Source: Deltaproteobacteria bacterium UBA5799
Lineage (GTDB): Bacteria; Desulfobacterota; GWC2-55-46
Length of the DNA stretch: 21,500 bases
Reading direction: 5' to 3'
NCBI GenBank assembly: GCA_002418185.1
Contig: DIDN01000042.1
Coordinates: 1 to 21,500 of the forward strand
The notes under the pieces: generated by a model
Told to the model about the DNA's origin: nothing
Seen by the model: the letters and a program-made list of their open reading frames with translations, nothing else
The model's database searches: none
Part shown: piece after piece, positions 6,618 through 14,948 of the stretch
How positions within the stretch are numbered: the stretch's first letter is position 1
Layout of the letters: each line of letters begins with the position of its first letter
Made by a program: the position numbers and the translations under genes

Positions 6618-7940
6618 TCAGCTCGCCTTGAGGGCCGTGGCCTTTTTCTGCACCTGCTTCTTAAGATGCTCTATCGCTTCCTTGAGCTGTATGTCCTCTG
6701 GCTCCCCGCCCGGCCCGGACTGCTCCGCGGGAGCCGCCTTTATCTGCTCTATCTCGGGCTTTTCGGCCTCCTCAACCGCCGGACCCTCGGGCGCAAGATG
6801 GCCTTCGAGGTCGGCTTCTTTTATGTGCCCCTTGGGCGCCTCGCCCACGACGACGTCCGGCTCTATGCCCTTGGCCTGTATGGACCTGCCGGACGGCGTA
6901 TAATACTTGGACGTCGTAAGCCGTACGGCCGAGCCGTCCGAGAGCGGGATTATCGTCTGTACAGAGCCCTTGCCGAAGGTGGGCACGCCCATGATCACCG
7001 CCCTCTTGTGGTCCTGGAGCGCTCCGGCGACTATCTCGGAGGCGGAGGCGCTGCCGTTATTGACGAGCACTATCATCGGAAAATCGGGCCTGCTCCTGGA
7101 CTTGTCCGCGTTGAAGGTCATGTTCTGCCCGGGCGCCCTGCCCTTCGTGTAGACGATAAGGCCGGAGTCGAGGAACTCGTTCGACACGGCGACCGCCTCC
7201 TGCAGGAGGCCGCCGGGGTTGTTCCGCAGATCAAGCACCAGCCCGGTGAGCCTGCCGCCGTCGGACTTGGCGGCCAGGTCCCTCAAGGCCTTGTCGAGGT
7301 CCTCGGAGGTGCGCTCCTGGAACTGGTTCAGCTTGACGTAGCCGAAGCCCTCATCGAGCATCCTGTACTTGACGCTCTTGACCTTTATTATGGCCCTTAC
7401 TATCGTAAACGGCTTCGGGGCGTCAAAGCCTTCCCTAATCACGTGGATGGTGACCGGGGTGCCCTTGGGCCCCCTCATGAGCCCTATCGCGTCCTGGAGG
7501 CTCAAGTCCTTGGTGTGCTTGTCGCCTATCTTCACGATCTTGTCGCCCGCGAGGAGGCCTGCCCTGAAGGCCGGCGTGTCCTCTATGGGGGCCACTACCG
7601 TCAGGACGTCGTCGCGCATCCCTATCTCGATGCCGAGGCCGCCGAAGCTGCCCCTGGTGTCGACCTGCATCTCCTTGTACTCCTCGGGGGTCATGAAGCT
7701 CGAGTGAGGGTCGAGACCCTTGACCATGCCTTTTATGGAGTTGTATATGACGTCTTTCGAGTCGATGTCCTCGGCATAGCTCTCCTGCACTATTCCCAGG
7801 ACGTCGGTATAGAGCTTTAGGCTCTCATAGGTGCCGTCAGGCACAGAAGACGCCTTCTGGACTCCCCAGGATGAAAACGAGAATACGGCTATTATGGCCA
7901 AGGCCCCGGCCAGCAGCCTGGGGTCGAATATCTTCCTCAT
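6618..7940 (-). CDS. ctpA: C-terminal processing serine protease, S41 family
   Basis: A periplasmic tail-specific protease of 440 aa. An N-terminal signal/anchor (about 8-27) is followed by an S41 N-terminal helical part, a PDZ domain (about 100-180) and the protease core (about 195-365). The Ser/Lys dyad is S299 in GSASASE and K324 in TFGKGSVQ, 25 residues apart as in E. coli Prc. The last 70 residues are Pro/Glu/Lys-rich and likely a disordered or helical tail. The start at 7940 is chosen because it follows AGGAGG and gives a proper signal sequence; the frame further upstream to 7997 crosses the -10 box of an internal promoter. In the ftsEX-envC cluster it probably trims envelope or division-related proteins; its exact substrate is unknown. 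Confidence 0.94.
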   Translation of the reverse strand: MRKIFDPRLLAGALAIIAVFSFSSWGVQKASSVPDGTYESLKLYTDVLGIVQESYAEDIDSKDVIYNSIKGMVKGLDPHSSFMTPEEYKEMQVDTRGSFGGLGIEIGMRDDVLTVVAPIEDTPAFRAGLLAGDKIVKIGDKHTKDLSLQDAIGLMRGPKGTPVTIHVIREGFDAPKPFTIVRAIIKVKSVKYRMLDEGFGYVKLNQFQERTSEDLDKALRDLAAKSDGGRLTGLVLDLRNNPGGLLQEAVAVSNEFLDSGLIVYTKGRAPGQNMTFNADKSRSRPDFPMIVLVNNGSASASEIVAGALQDHKRAVIMGVPTFGKGSVQTIIPLSDGSAVRLTTSKYYTPSGRSIQAKGIEPDVVVGEAPKGHIKEADLEGHLAPEGPAVEEAEKPEIEQIKAAPAEQSGPGGEPEDIQLKEAIEHLKKQVQKKATALKAS

Positions 7941-7997
7941 CAAAATATTTTCCTCCTTTTCTGCGCTATGAAAGCCGAAACCAGCCGCAGTCAGCAC

Positions 7998-8006
7998 ATT
8001 ATATCA
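7998..8006 (-). promoter_or_regulatory. Internal extended -10 promoter of ctpA
   Basis: On the minus strand TGA followed by a perfect TATAAT (7998-8003). There is no good -35 at 16-18 nt, but an extended -10 can compensate. It sits in the 102-nt gap between envC and ctpA, about 57 nt before the start codon. Confidence 0.5.
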
Positions 8007-8042
8007 AATGAGGAGCCGGCCTGAAATACAAAAAATCACAAA

Positions 8043-9218
8043 TCACCGGGACGAGAGCCACCCCATCGGGTCCCTGGGGATGCCCTTCTGCCGGATCTCG
8101 AAATAAAGGCCCGGCCTGCCTTCAGGGCCGGAATCGCCGATAAGGCCGACCTCCGTGCCGGGTCCGACCTCGTCGCCAGCCGCCTTCAAGGCCTTTCCGA
8201 GATGGGCGTATAAGGTATAGAAGCCCCCCTTGTGGTCTATTATCATCACCTGCCCGTAACCCTTGAGCCAGCCTACGTAAATCACCTTCCCGGCGTAGAC
8301 GCTCTTTACCGGCTGGCCGAGCGGGGACTCTATCGTGATGCCGTTATTGAAGGTAACGGTCCGGAACTTAGGGTGCCGGACCTTGCCGTAGAATGAGACG
8401 ACCTTCCCCTTTACCGGCATGGGGAGCTTCCCCTTCATCGACGGGAACCCGGTGCCGGAAGGGGGCGTTTCGCCCTCGGAGGCCCTGAGCCTGTCTATGA
8501 GCCTCGTAAGCTCCGCGGCAGCCTCCTCCAGCTCCTTTGCAACGCGCTCCCGCCTCGCCTTCTCCTGCTTTACGCCCGAGAGGAGCGCGAGCTTCTTCCT
8601 CTGCAGGGCCTCCGCCTCCCTCTGGCTTGAGAGGGCCTCTGCCCTGGCTTTTCCGAGTTCCGCAAGGAGAAGGGCGTTCTTCTCCTTCTCCGCTTCAAGG
8701 GCGGCGAGGGTCCGGGAGAAGTCCTCCATGAGCTCGGCGTCCAGGTCCATGAGCAAGGTCAGGTACTTGTGCCTCTTGCCGAGGTTCCCGGAATCGGATG
8801 AGAAGAGCACTTCCACGGCCTCCCCCCTTTTCATCTTGTACATGGCCTTCAACCGGGCCTTGAGCCTTTCCGAAAGCTCGCTTTTACGCGCATCGAGGCT
8901 CTTTATCTCGGCGCTGACCCTGCCTGACTCCTTCCTTATCCTCTGGACAGAGAGCCTCACTATCCGGAGCTCCTCCCTCTTGGCCGCGAGGTCCTTGCTT
9001 ATATCCTCGAGCTCGCCGAGTATGCCCCTCTCCTTTTCGGAGGCCTCGATTATCCCCTGTTTGTTATCCCGTATCTGCCTTTTGACGTCCTCGAGGCTCT
9101 TCTCCCTTTTTATGAGCTCCTGTCTCGTAGACTTGTCGGCGGCAATGGCCCCGTCCCAGCCCATCACCCAGCCGGTTACGATGATAAGCGATAGGACTGC
9201 AAGGACGCGCGCCGTCAT
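8043..9218 (-). CDS. envC: EnvC-type murein hydrolase activator (degenerate M23/LytM)
   Basis: A secreted protein of 391 aa with a signal peptide (1-27), a long Lys/Glu-rich coiled coil (about 30-248) and a C-terminal LytM domain (about 262-391). EnvC binds the FtsX periplasmic loop and activates N-acetylmuramoyl-L-alanine amidases at the septum. The M23 zinc and catalytic positions are lost: where active enzymes have HxGxD this protein has N291 and T295, and where they have HxH it has G370 and Y372; only H339 of YAHL remains. This loss is what is known for EnvC activators and argues against an active peptidase. The ATG overlaps the ftsX stop by 4 nt (ATGA), so the two are translationally coupled. 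It lies in the order ftsE-ftsX-envC-ctpA. Confidence 0.93.
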   Translation of the reverse strand: MTARVLAVLSLIIVTGWVMGWDGAIAADKSTRQELIKREKSLEDVKRQIRDNKQGIIEASEKERGILGELEDISKDLAAKREELRIVRLSVQRIRKESGRVSAEIKSLDARKSELSERLKARLKAMYKMKRGEAVEVLFSSDSGNLGKRHKYLTLLMDLDAELMEDFSRTLAALEAEKEKNALLLAELGKARAEALSSQREAEALQRKKLALLSGVKQEKARRERVAKELEEAAAELTRLIDRLRASEGETPPSGTGFPSMKGKLPMPVKGKVVSFYGKVRHPKFRTVTFNNGITIESPLGQPVKSVYAGKVIYVGWLKGYGQVMIIDHKGGFYTLYAHLGKALKAAGDEVGPGTEVGLIGDSGPEGRPGLYFEIRQKGIPRDPMGWLSSR

Positions 9219-10111
9219 ACCTTGAGGAACCTGTTCATGGAGATGAGGCTTCCGGCAACGCCCATTACGACCCCGGAGGCCGCGAGTACGGCCATGAAGA
9301 CCGGGACCGGGTAGGGCATCTCAAGCGCGAACCGGAGGTACGCGGGCACCTGCCCCATTATCGCGGCCCGCCCTGTTGCCAGTATGCCCATTGCGAGGAG
9401 CCCGCCGAGCACACCCTGGACAACGCCCTCTATGACGAAAGGGGCCTTAACATACATGTCAGAGGCGCCGACGAGCTTCATAATCTCTATTTCGTCCTTG
9501 CGCGCGTAGACCGCAAGCCTTATGGTGTTCGAGATTATGAAAAGGGTCGCGGCTGCAAGGAAGGCCCCTGTGCCAGCGGCAACGAGCTTTACGAACCTCA
9601 GGAAGGAGGCGAGCTTCTCGGCCCACTCCTTGCTGTACTGGACCTCCTCGACCCAGGCCTCGGCCTCGATGCCCTTGACGACCGACTCGAGCCTCGCCGG
9701 CTCTATGTACTCGTCATGGACCCTTATCTCGAACGACGCGGGAAGGGGGTTCGAGTCCACCCCTTCGAGTATGCCCTCGTGCCCCTTGAGCTCCAGCCTC
9801 AACTCGTTGAGCGCCTTCTCCTTTGATGTGAAATCCGCGCTCCTCACTCCCTCCATGCGGAGTATCCTCTCCTTCATGGCCTCGGGAGATGGGCCCGGGT
9901 CGTTTTTAACGTATGCTATGACCTGGGTCCTGTCGCCCCAGCTCTTTACGACCGCGTTGAGGTTCGTTATCACGAAGGCGAAGAGCGAGAATATCGCGAG
10001 CGAAAACCCGAGCGTGAACGAGGTAAGGACGGTCGTGCCCTTGTTTTCCCTGAGCGAGCTCAAGGCGTCGGATACGACGTAGAATATGTTCGCCGAGCCC
10101 GTCCCAGCCAT
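9215..10111 (-). CDS. ftsX: Cell-division permease-like protein FtsX
   Basis: Membrane partner of the ATPase FtsE; FtsEX acts at the divisome and passes a conformational signal to EnvC. The 298 aa match the family length. Four membrane segments are visible at about 28-52, 176-200, 223-245 and 269-291. A large periplasmic domain (about 55-170) lies between the first two, the place where EnvC docks in studied systems. The start at 10111 is chosen because GGGAGG lies 10 nt upstream and the ATG follows the ftsE stop by 1 nt; ATG at 10132 and TTG at 10135 lack a ribosome site and overlap ftsE. The stop overlaps the envC start. Confidence 0.95.
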   Translation of the reverse strand: MAGTGSANIFYVVSDALSSLRENKGTTVLTSFTLGFSLAIFSLFAFVITNLNAVVKSWGDRTQVIAYVKNDPGPSPEAMKERILRMEGVRSADFTSKEKALNELRLELKGHEGILEGVDSNPLPASFEIRVHDEYIEPARLESVVKGIEAEAWVEEVQYSKEWAEKLASFLRFVKLVAAGTGAFLAAATLFIISNTIRLAVYARKDEIEIMKLVGASDMYVKAPFVIEGVVQGVLGGLLAMGILATGRAAIMGQVPAYLRFALEMPYPVPVFMAVLAASGVVMGVAGSLISMNRFLKV

Positions 10112-10112
10112 G

Positions 10113-10763
10113 CTACGCAAGCCTCCCTGCATCAAGGGCTATGGAGTGCCTCGCGTACCTTTCAAGGAGGCCCTTGTCGTGTGTTGCGACGACCACGGTC
10201 GTGCCGCGGCTGTTCACTTCCCTGAAAAGCTCTATTATCTGGACCGAGAGTTCGGGGTCGAGGTTTCCCGTGGGCTCGTCCGCGAGTATTATGGCCGGGT
10301 CCTTGACAAGGGCCCTTGCGATGGCCACCCTCTGCTGCTCTCCGCCCGAGAGCTGGAGTGGCTTGAAATTCGCCCGGTGCTGGAGCCTCACGTAGGAGAG
10401 CATCCTCGTTACCCGCTTTTTTATCTCCGAAGGGGGCGCACCCATGACCTTGAGCGAGAGGGCAATGTTCTCGAAGACGGTCTTCCTGGGGAGGAGCTTG
10501 AAATCCTGGAAGACGAACCCGATACGCCTCCTCAAGGGCGGGAGTTCCTCGGGGGGAATCCTCACGTAGTTCCTGCCGTCCAGGATTATCTGCCCCTCGG
10601 TAGGCGCCTCAGAGCCGCACATTATCTTTAGAAGCGTGGATTTTCCGGCCCCGCTCGGCCCGGTTATGAAGACGAACTCGCCTTTCTGGACCTTGAGCGT
10701 TATGTCCGTAAGGGCCGGGGTGCCGCCCTCGTAAGTCTTGGAGACATGGAACATCTGTATCAT
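10113..10763 (-). CDS. ftsE: Cell-division ATP-binding protein FtsE
   Basis: Cytoplasmic ABC ATPase of 216 aa. Walker [10 protein letters not shown] (35-43), Q-loop FVFQD (83-87), signature LSGGEQQR (138-145), Walker B IILADEP (158-164) and H-loop ATHD (193-196) are all intact, so it should hydrolyse ATP. The start at 10763 has AGAGGG 8 nt upstream and matches the short FtsE N-terminus; an in-frame TTG further up at 10832 falls at the predicted transcription start. First gene of the cluster, under a near-consensus promoter with a palindrome in the leader. Together with FtsX it forms the complex that controls EnvC. Confidence 0.96.
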   Translation of the reverse strand: MIQMFHVSKTYEGGTPALTDITLKVQKGEFVFITGPSGAGKSTLLKIMCGSEAPTEGQIILDGRNYVRIPPEELPPLRRRIGFVFQDFKLLPRKTVFENIALSLKVMGAPPSEIKKRVTRMLSYVRLQHRANFKPLQLSGGEQQRVAIARALVKDPAIILADEPTGNLDPELSVQIIELFREVNSRGTTVVVATHDKGLLERYARHSIALDAGRLA

Positions 10764-10793
10764 GGTTACGGCCCTCTGGGGACGAAATCTCCG

Positions 10794-10811
10794 GAAAAGA
10801 CTCGTCTTTTC
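10794..10811 (-). promoter_or_regulatory. Palindrome in the ftsE leader
   Basis: GAAAAGAC and GTCTTTTC (10794-10801 and 10804-10811) form a perfect 8-bp inverted repeat with a 2-nt centre, 30-47 nt upstream of the ftsE start and downstream of the predicted transcription start. It could be a protein operator or an RNA hairpin; the 2-nt centre suits a DNA-binding dimer better than an RNA loop. Confidence 0.45.
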
Positions 10812-10841
10812 AACCACTTGAGTAAAATCCAAGACCCGGAT

Positions 10842-10870
10842 ATTATCCCAGCAGAGCCCTTTCCTGTCAA
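10842..10870 (-). promoter_or_regulatory. Strong sigma70-type promoter of ftsE-ftsX-envC
   Basis: On the minus strand perfect TTGACA (10865-10870), 17-nt spacer, GATAAT (10842-10847) with TGG just before it. The expected start near 10835 gives a leader of about 72 nt. Confidence 0.75.
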
Positions 10871-11101
10871 GCTGTATCAGACCTACGGAAAGCGGCAGAC
10901 AGGGGCGGGAAACGTAGAGGCTTTTCGTCCAGTCAAGGAGGGCTTACAGTAAGCTGAACAGAAGAACTTGAGATGATGGCCTGTAGGCAAGCTTTAAAAT
11001 CGGAAATTTTCCCGCTTTTCCAGGAAGGCCGGCAATATAGATATGAGCATATATGCAGATGTGTGACTTATTCACATACTGTGCAGAGTCAGGGGAAAAG
11101 A
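10871..11101. other. Gene-free stretch between the comA-family gene and ftsE promoter
   Basis: No coding frame and no convincing terminator for the upstream gene were seen. There are two small AT-rich palindromes, GGAAATTTTCC-like at 11002-11012 and GCATATATGC at 11047-11056. The base composition is clearly lower in GC than the flanking genes. Confidence 0.4.
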
Positions 11102-11950
11102 TCAGTTGCCTGACGGTTTGTATGTGACCACCCTCCCCCACACGTCGTTAGTCCCCCATGTGCCGGAGCGGAGGCTTTCGAGGAGCACTATCTGGCTATG
11201 GTCCACGAAGAGGTTTACCTCCGGGCCGTAGTTCTTTACGTACCAGGTGAACACCTCGGGGTCGGCCGCCTCGAACATTACGCGTTCGAGCCCCAGTTCC
11301 CCCACGAAGGCGCTTATTACGTCCGTCCGCCAGCTTGAAACGTTTTCCGTTATGCCTTCGGACTCGACCATTATCATGGACGCGCCCGCGTCAAGGTGCC
11401 TCTTAGCCTGCCGGATTGCCCATCCCGGGTCCTGGACGCCCTCGGACTCAAGCTCCCGGGAGGGGGTAGCCCCTCCTGCGCCGAACTGTATCCCGACCTC
11501 CGCCTTTGCCTTGAGGCCGGCGGCGACCACCCTCTCCGTGAGCCTCACCATGTCGTCAAGAGGGACTGAGATGAAGCCCTTCGAGACCTCTATTATGTCG
11601 AACTCGAAGTCCTTGCACTCTTCTATGTATTTTTCGACCGCGTCCGGGCCCTTTGTCAACACGTGCTCGATGAAACCGCCGGTATCGACCTCCACGCCGT
11701 AGGCGTGCGCGAGGTCGATTATGTCGCGGAGGACCTCCGCCGGCATGAGGGAGAAAGAGCCTCCAGCGAACTTCATCATGTCCACGTATTCGCCGAAGGT
11801 CTCGAAAATGTCCTCGAGCTGCCTCTTGCCTATCGGCGTGTAATACGGGCCCCTTATTTCGGTAACTCCCCTTTGCCTGGGCCTGGCATCGCGCCTGTTA
11901 AGGCCGAGGAATGAAAAAGCGCGCCCTTCCTTTCCCGAAGTCCCATGCAT
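11102..11950 (-). CDS. comA: Phosphosulfolactate synthase (ComA) family protein
   Basis: The 282-aa protein matches the ComA/HSA32 family, a TIM-barrel that in methanogens adds sulfite to phosphoenolpyruvate to make phosphosulfolactate, the first step of coenzyme M synthesis. Family landmarks include VDMMKFAGGS (56-65), VEVDTGGFIE, FDIIEVSKGFISVP, KAKAEVGIQFG and the C-terminal WGTNDVWGRV. Bacterial members occur without the rest of the coenzyme M pathway, and plant relatives are heat-stress proteins, so the substrate in this organism is open. No other coenzyme M gene is in the window. The start at 11950 has GGGAGG 5 nt upstream. The N-terminal 28 residues are basic and extra to the core. A weak promoter lies at 11971-11999; apparently a single-gene unit. 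Confidence 0.85.
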   Translation of the reverse strand: MHGTSGKEGRAFSFLGLNRRDARPRQRGVTEIRGPYYTPIGKRQLEDIFETFGEYVDMMKFAGGSFSLMPAEVLRDIIDLAHAYGVEVDTGGFIEHVLTKGPDAVEKYIEECKDFEFDIIEVSKGFISVPLDDMVRLTERVVAAGLKAKAEVGIQFGAGGATPSRELESEGVQDPGWAIRQAKRHLDAGASMIMVESEGITENVSSWRTDVISAFVGELGLERVMFEAADPEVFTWYVKNYGPEVNLFVDHSQIVLLESLRSGTWGTNDVWGRVVTYKPSGN

Positions 11951-11970
11951 AAAAACCTCCCAGGACGAGT

Positions 11971-11999
11971 TTTATACGGATGACCGGCCCTCGTGGAAG
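11971..11999 (-). promoter_or_regulatory. Possible promoter of the comA-family gene
   Basis: On the minus strand TATAAA (11971-11976), with a poor -35, CTTCCA (11994-11999), 17 nt upstream. The gap between this gene and the ATPase gene is only 84 nt, so read-through from upstream is equally possible. Confidence 0.35.
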
Positions 12000-12034
12000 A
12001 TCCGGAACCGGAACGCAGAGCGACGAAGGCGTGC

Positions 12035-14767
12035 TCAGGCCCCGTGCCTTCCGTGCCTCACCCCGGTCGGCTTCGGCTTGTTCCTGTCGATCAGGAACTT
12101 CTCCAGCTCCACGAGCACGAAGACTGTAAACGCGACAGCCACAATCCTCCCCCAGTCAGACGCGTCTATATCGGCAGTGCCGAAGAGCGACTGCAATAAC
12201 GGCGCGTACGTGAAAAGGAGCTGGAAGAAGATTACCAGGGCTATCGCGATAAGGGCGTACCTGTTTCCGAAGAGCCCCTCGATCGATACGACGGACCTCC
12301 TCAGGTACCTCGTATTCAGGAGATAGAACACCTCGAACATGACGAGGGTGTTCACGGCCACTGTCCGGGCCTCCTCTACCGGGGTCCCGTTCGACTTCTC
12401 CCAGACGAACAGGCCGAAGGTGCCGATAAGGATTATGCCCGAGACGAACAGTATCCTCCAGATGAGGAAGGCCGAGAGTATGGGCTCCTTGGGGTCCCTC
12501 GGGGGGCGCCTCATAACGTCCGCCTCGGGCGGCTCGAACGCGAGCGATAGCGCCAGGGTCACGGCGGTTATCATGTTGACCCAGAGTATCTGCACCGGGG
12601 TTATAGGCAGCATCATCCCGGAGAATATGGACGCAAGGATGATGCCCGCCTCGCCGCCGTTCGTCGGGAGTATGAAGGTTATGGACTTTATTATGTTGTC
12701 GTAGACGGTTCTCCCCTCCTCGACCGCGTTTGCAATGGACGCGAAGTTGTCGTCCGCAAGGACCATCTCCGAGGATTCCTTTGCCACCTCGGTCCCCTTG
12801 ATGCCCATGGCTACGCCTACGTCGGCCCTCTTGAGGGCCGGGGCGTCGTTCACTCCGTCGCCGGTCATGGCCACTATCTCTCCGTTCTCCTGGATCGCCT
12901 CCACGAGCTTCAGCTTGTGCTCCGGGCTTACGCGCGCGAAGACGTCGCAATCGACCACGGCGTCTTTAAGGCTGGCCGGGTCGGTCGAATCCACCTCCTC
13001 GCCCGTCATTGCCAGCCTGTTCTCGCCGATGCCGATCGCTGTGCCGATTGCGCGGGCAGTGAGCGCGTGGTCGCCGGTTATCATCTTTACCCGTATCCCG
13101 GCCGACCTGCAGAGCGCCACGGCGCTTATCGCCTCGGCCCTGGGCGGGTCGATGATGCCGAACATCCCGAGTAGCGTAAGGCCGCCTTGCACGTCCGCGA
13201 AGGCAAGCTCGTGCATGTCTATCGGGACGGGCTTGCAGGCGACCGCGATGAGCCTTTGCCCCTTGCTCGCTGTCCTGGCAACCCTGCCGTGCCAGTAAGG
13301 CAGGTCGAGCGGCTCTTCGCCACCCCCTGGAGCCCTCTGGCTTCCGCACATCCCGAGGACCCGTTCAGGAGCGCCCTTGAGAAAAATGAAGGCGCGCCCT
13401 TCGTGGTCGTGGTTGAGGGTCGCCATGAAGCGGTGCTCGGACTCGAAGGGGATTGCGTCCTCCCTCGGCAGCATCTCGTCAATGAGCGCGTGGTCCAGCC
13501 CGGCCTTCAGGGCCAGAGTGACGAGAGCGCCCTCGGTAGGGTCGCCGTTCACACTCCACTCCTCCTCGGCCCTGCCGAGGCTCGCGTCATTGCAGAGGAG
13601 GCCGGCCTTCGCCATCTCCATCAGCTCGGGGTGTTCTTCCGGCACGACGTCCTTGCCGCCGAGGAGGAACCCGCCGTGGGGGTCGTAACCCACGCCGCTG
13701 ACGGCGAAGGTCTTGCCCCGGGTAATCACCGACTGGACGGTCATCTCGTTACGGGTAAGGGTGCCCGTCTTGTCGGAGCATATTACGGTTACCGAGCCGA
13801 GGGTCTCGACCGCCGGAAGGCGCCTTATTATGGCGTTCCGCCTCGCCATGCTCTGGACGCCTATCGCGAGGGTTATCGTGATAATGGCCGGAAGCCCCTC
13901 GGGTATGGCTGCGACCGCGAGCCCTATGCCGGCAAGGAACATCTCTTCCGCCGAATAGTCACGGACGAGTATGCCGAAGAAAAACGTACCTGCCGCAAGG
14001 GCTATTATCGCGGCGCTCAGCCACCTCCCGAACTGCGCCATCTGTACGAGGAGGCGCGTCGTGAGCGGCTCGACCCCCGCAAGGAGCGAGCTGATCCTCC
14101 CTATCTCGGTCGAGTCGCCCGTTGCCGCTACGACGCCGCGCGCCTGGCCGTAGGTCACGAGCGTGCCGGAGAAGGCGAGTGAGCTCCTGTCGCCGATGGT
14201 CGCGTTCTCGGCAACCGGCTCCGCGCCCTTCTCAACAGGCACCGATTCGCCGGTGAGCGCCGCCTCGTCTATCCTCAGGCTCTTTACGGAAACGAGCCTC
14301 AGGTCCGCCGGCACCTTGTCCCCGGACTGGAGGAACACCAGGTCGCCGGGGACGAGCTCCTCTGCGGGGACGGTGGTTTTCACGTTCTCCCGGAGGACGA
14401 GCGCGTTCAGGGAGAGCATCTTCTTTATCGCGTCGAGGGCCTTCTCGGCCTTCCCCTCCTGTATGAACCCTATGAGCGCGTTCACGAGTACGACTCCGAT
14501 GATGACCCCCGAGTCCACCCAGTGCTCGAGAAGAGCGGTAATGACCGCCGCTATGAGGAGCAGGTATATGAGGACGTTATGGAACTGCGAAATGAACCGG
14601 GCAAGCGGCCCGCGCTTCTTCTGCGGAGTGAGGCGGTTCGGGCCGAACTCTTTAAGCCTCCGGGCGGCCTCAGGCGCGGTAAGCCCCTTCGGGCCGGAAT
14701 CGAGCGACTCCATCGCCTCTTTAACGCTTAATGAGTGCCATTTCACCTCTGTCAGATTATCCTTCAT
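12035..14767 (-). CDS. P2-type cation-transporting ATPase
   Basis: A membrane pump of 910 aa with the complete P-type ATPase layout: N-terminal cation-ATPase domain (about 8-75), actuator motif TGES (172-175), M4 motif IPEGLP (288-293), phosphorylation site DKTGT with D332, nucleotide-domain KGAPE (464-468), TGD (564-566) and hinge TGDGVNDAP (635-643). About ten membrane segments are expected. Compared with Ca2+ pumps, the M4 Glu (E290) and the M5 Asn/Glu pair (N703, E706) are kept, but the M6 motif NxxTD reads N731-M-I-T-A735, so the ion-binding Asp is missing. The ion therefore cannot be called; Ca2+, Na+, H+ or another cation are all possible. The start at 14767 follows GAGGGG; a promoter and a GC hairpin lie just upstream. 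Confidence 0.93.
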   Translation of the reverse strand: MKDNLTEVKWHSLSVKEAMESLDSGPKGLTAPEAARRLKEFGPNRLTPQKKRGPLARFISQFHNVLIYLLLIAAVITALLEHWVDSGVIIGVVLVNALIGFIQEGKAEKALDAIKKMLSLNALVLRENVKTTVPAEELVPGDLVFLQSGDKVPADLRLVSVKSLRIDEAALTGESVPVEKGAEPVAENATIGDRSSLAFSGTLVTYGQARGVVAATGDSTEIGRISSLLAGVEPLTTRLLVQMAQFGRWLSAAIIALAAGTFFFGILVRDYSAEEMFLAGIGLAVAAIPEGLPAIITITLAIGVQSMARRNAIIRRLPAVETLGSVTVICSDKTGTLTRNEMTVQSVITRGKTFAVSGVGYDPHGGFLLGGKDVVPEEHPELMEMAKAGLLCNDASLGRAEEEWSVNGDPTEGALVTLALKAGLDHALIDEMLPREDAIPFESEHRFMATLNHDHEGRAFIFLKGAPERVLGMCGSQRAPGGGEEPLDLPYWHGRVARTASKGQRLIAVACKPVPIDMHELAFADVQGGLTLLGMFGIIDPPRAEAISAVALCRSAGIRVKMITGDHALTARAIGTAIGIGENRLAMTGEEVDSTDPASLKDAVVDCDVFARVSPEHKLKLVEAIQENGEIVAMTGDGVNDAPALKRADVGVAMGIKGTEVAKESSEMVLADDNFASIANAVEEGRTVYDNIIKSITFILPTNGGEAGIILASIFSGMMLPITPVQILWVNMITAVTLALSLAFEPPEADVMRRPPRDPKEPILSAFLIWRILFVSGIILIGTFGLFVWEKSNGTPVEEARTVAVNTLVMFEVFYLLNTRYLRRSVVSIEGLFGNRYALIAIALVIFFQLLFTYAPLLQSLFGTADIDASDWGRIVAVAFTVFVLVELEKFLIDRNKPKPTGVRHGRHGA

Positions 14768-14784
14768 CAACCCCTCGCATGAAT

Positions 14785-14805
14785 CCGGGCCGCAGGGCGG
14801 CCCGG
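14785..14805 (-). other. GC hairpin in the ATPase leader
   Basis: Perfect 9-bp stem (14785-14793 with 14797-14805) around a 3-nt loop, made entirely of G and C. It lies about 18 nt before the start codon, close to the ribosome site, and could influence translation of the pump. Confidence 0.45.
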
Positions 14806-14827
14806 GAATTAAGTGAAAGCCTATCAA

Positions 14828-14855
14828 ATTCTATCAGAATACTAAATAACATCAA
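14828..14855 (-). promoter_or_regulatory. Promoter of the P-type ATPase gene
   Basis: On the minus strand TTGATG (14850-14855), 16-nt spacer, TAGAAT (14828-14833) with TGA before it. The expected start near 14821 gives a 53-nt leader. Confidence 0.6.
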
Positions 14856-14907
14856 ACATGACCCCCCGGGAGCAAAATCGCCCCTCCAGGCGGGGACGGG
14901 CCATGAA

Positions 14908-14937
14908 TTGGTTTGGGCTCCAGGTAGTTTTTATGTT
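14908..14937 (+). promoter_or_regulatory. Weak candidate promoter of hrpB
   Basis: TTGGTT (14908-14913), 18 nt, TATGTT (14932-14937). Both boxes are four of six. If real, the transcript would start within about 12 nt of the hrpB start codon. Confidence 0.3.
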
Positions 14938-14948
14938 AAAAAAGTCTT

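Noticed and set aside
6450..7820. 456-aa open frame on the plus strand opposite ctpA
   Set aside because: It is antisense to a clear S41 protease, reads as a low-complexity Arg/Leu/Gly/His mixture with no domain, and arises from the codon bias of the real gene.
8043..9218. Active M23 endopeptidase
   Set aside because: The zinc and catalytic residues of the M23 family are replaced at four positions, which fits the non-enzymatic activator EnvC.
13187..14182. 331-aa open frame on the plus strand opposite the P-type ATPase
   Set aside because: It is antisense to the conserved phosphorylation and actuator domains and shows the same shadow composition, with no ribosome site or family match.
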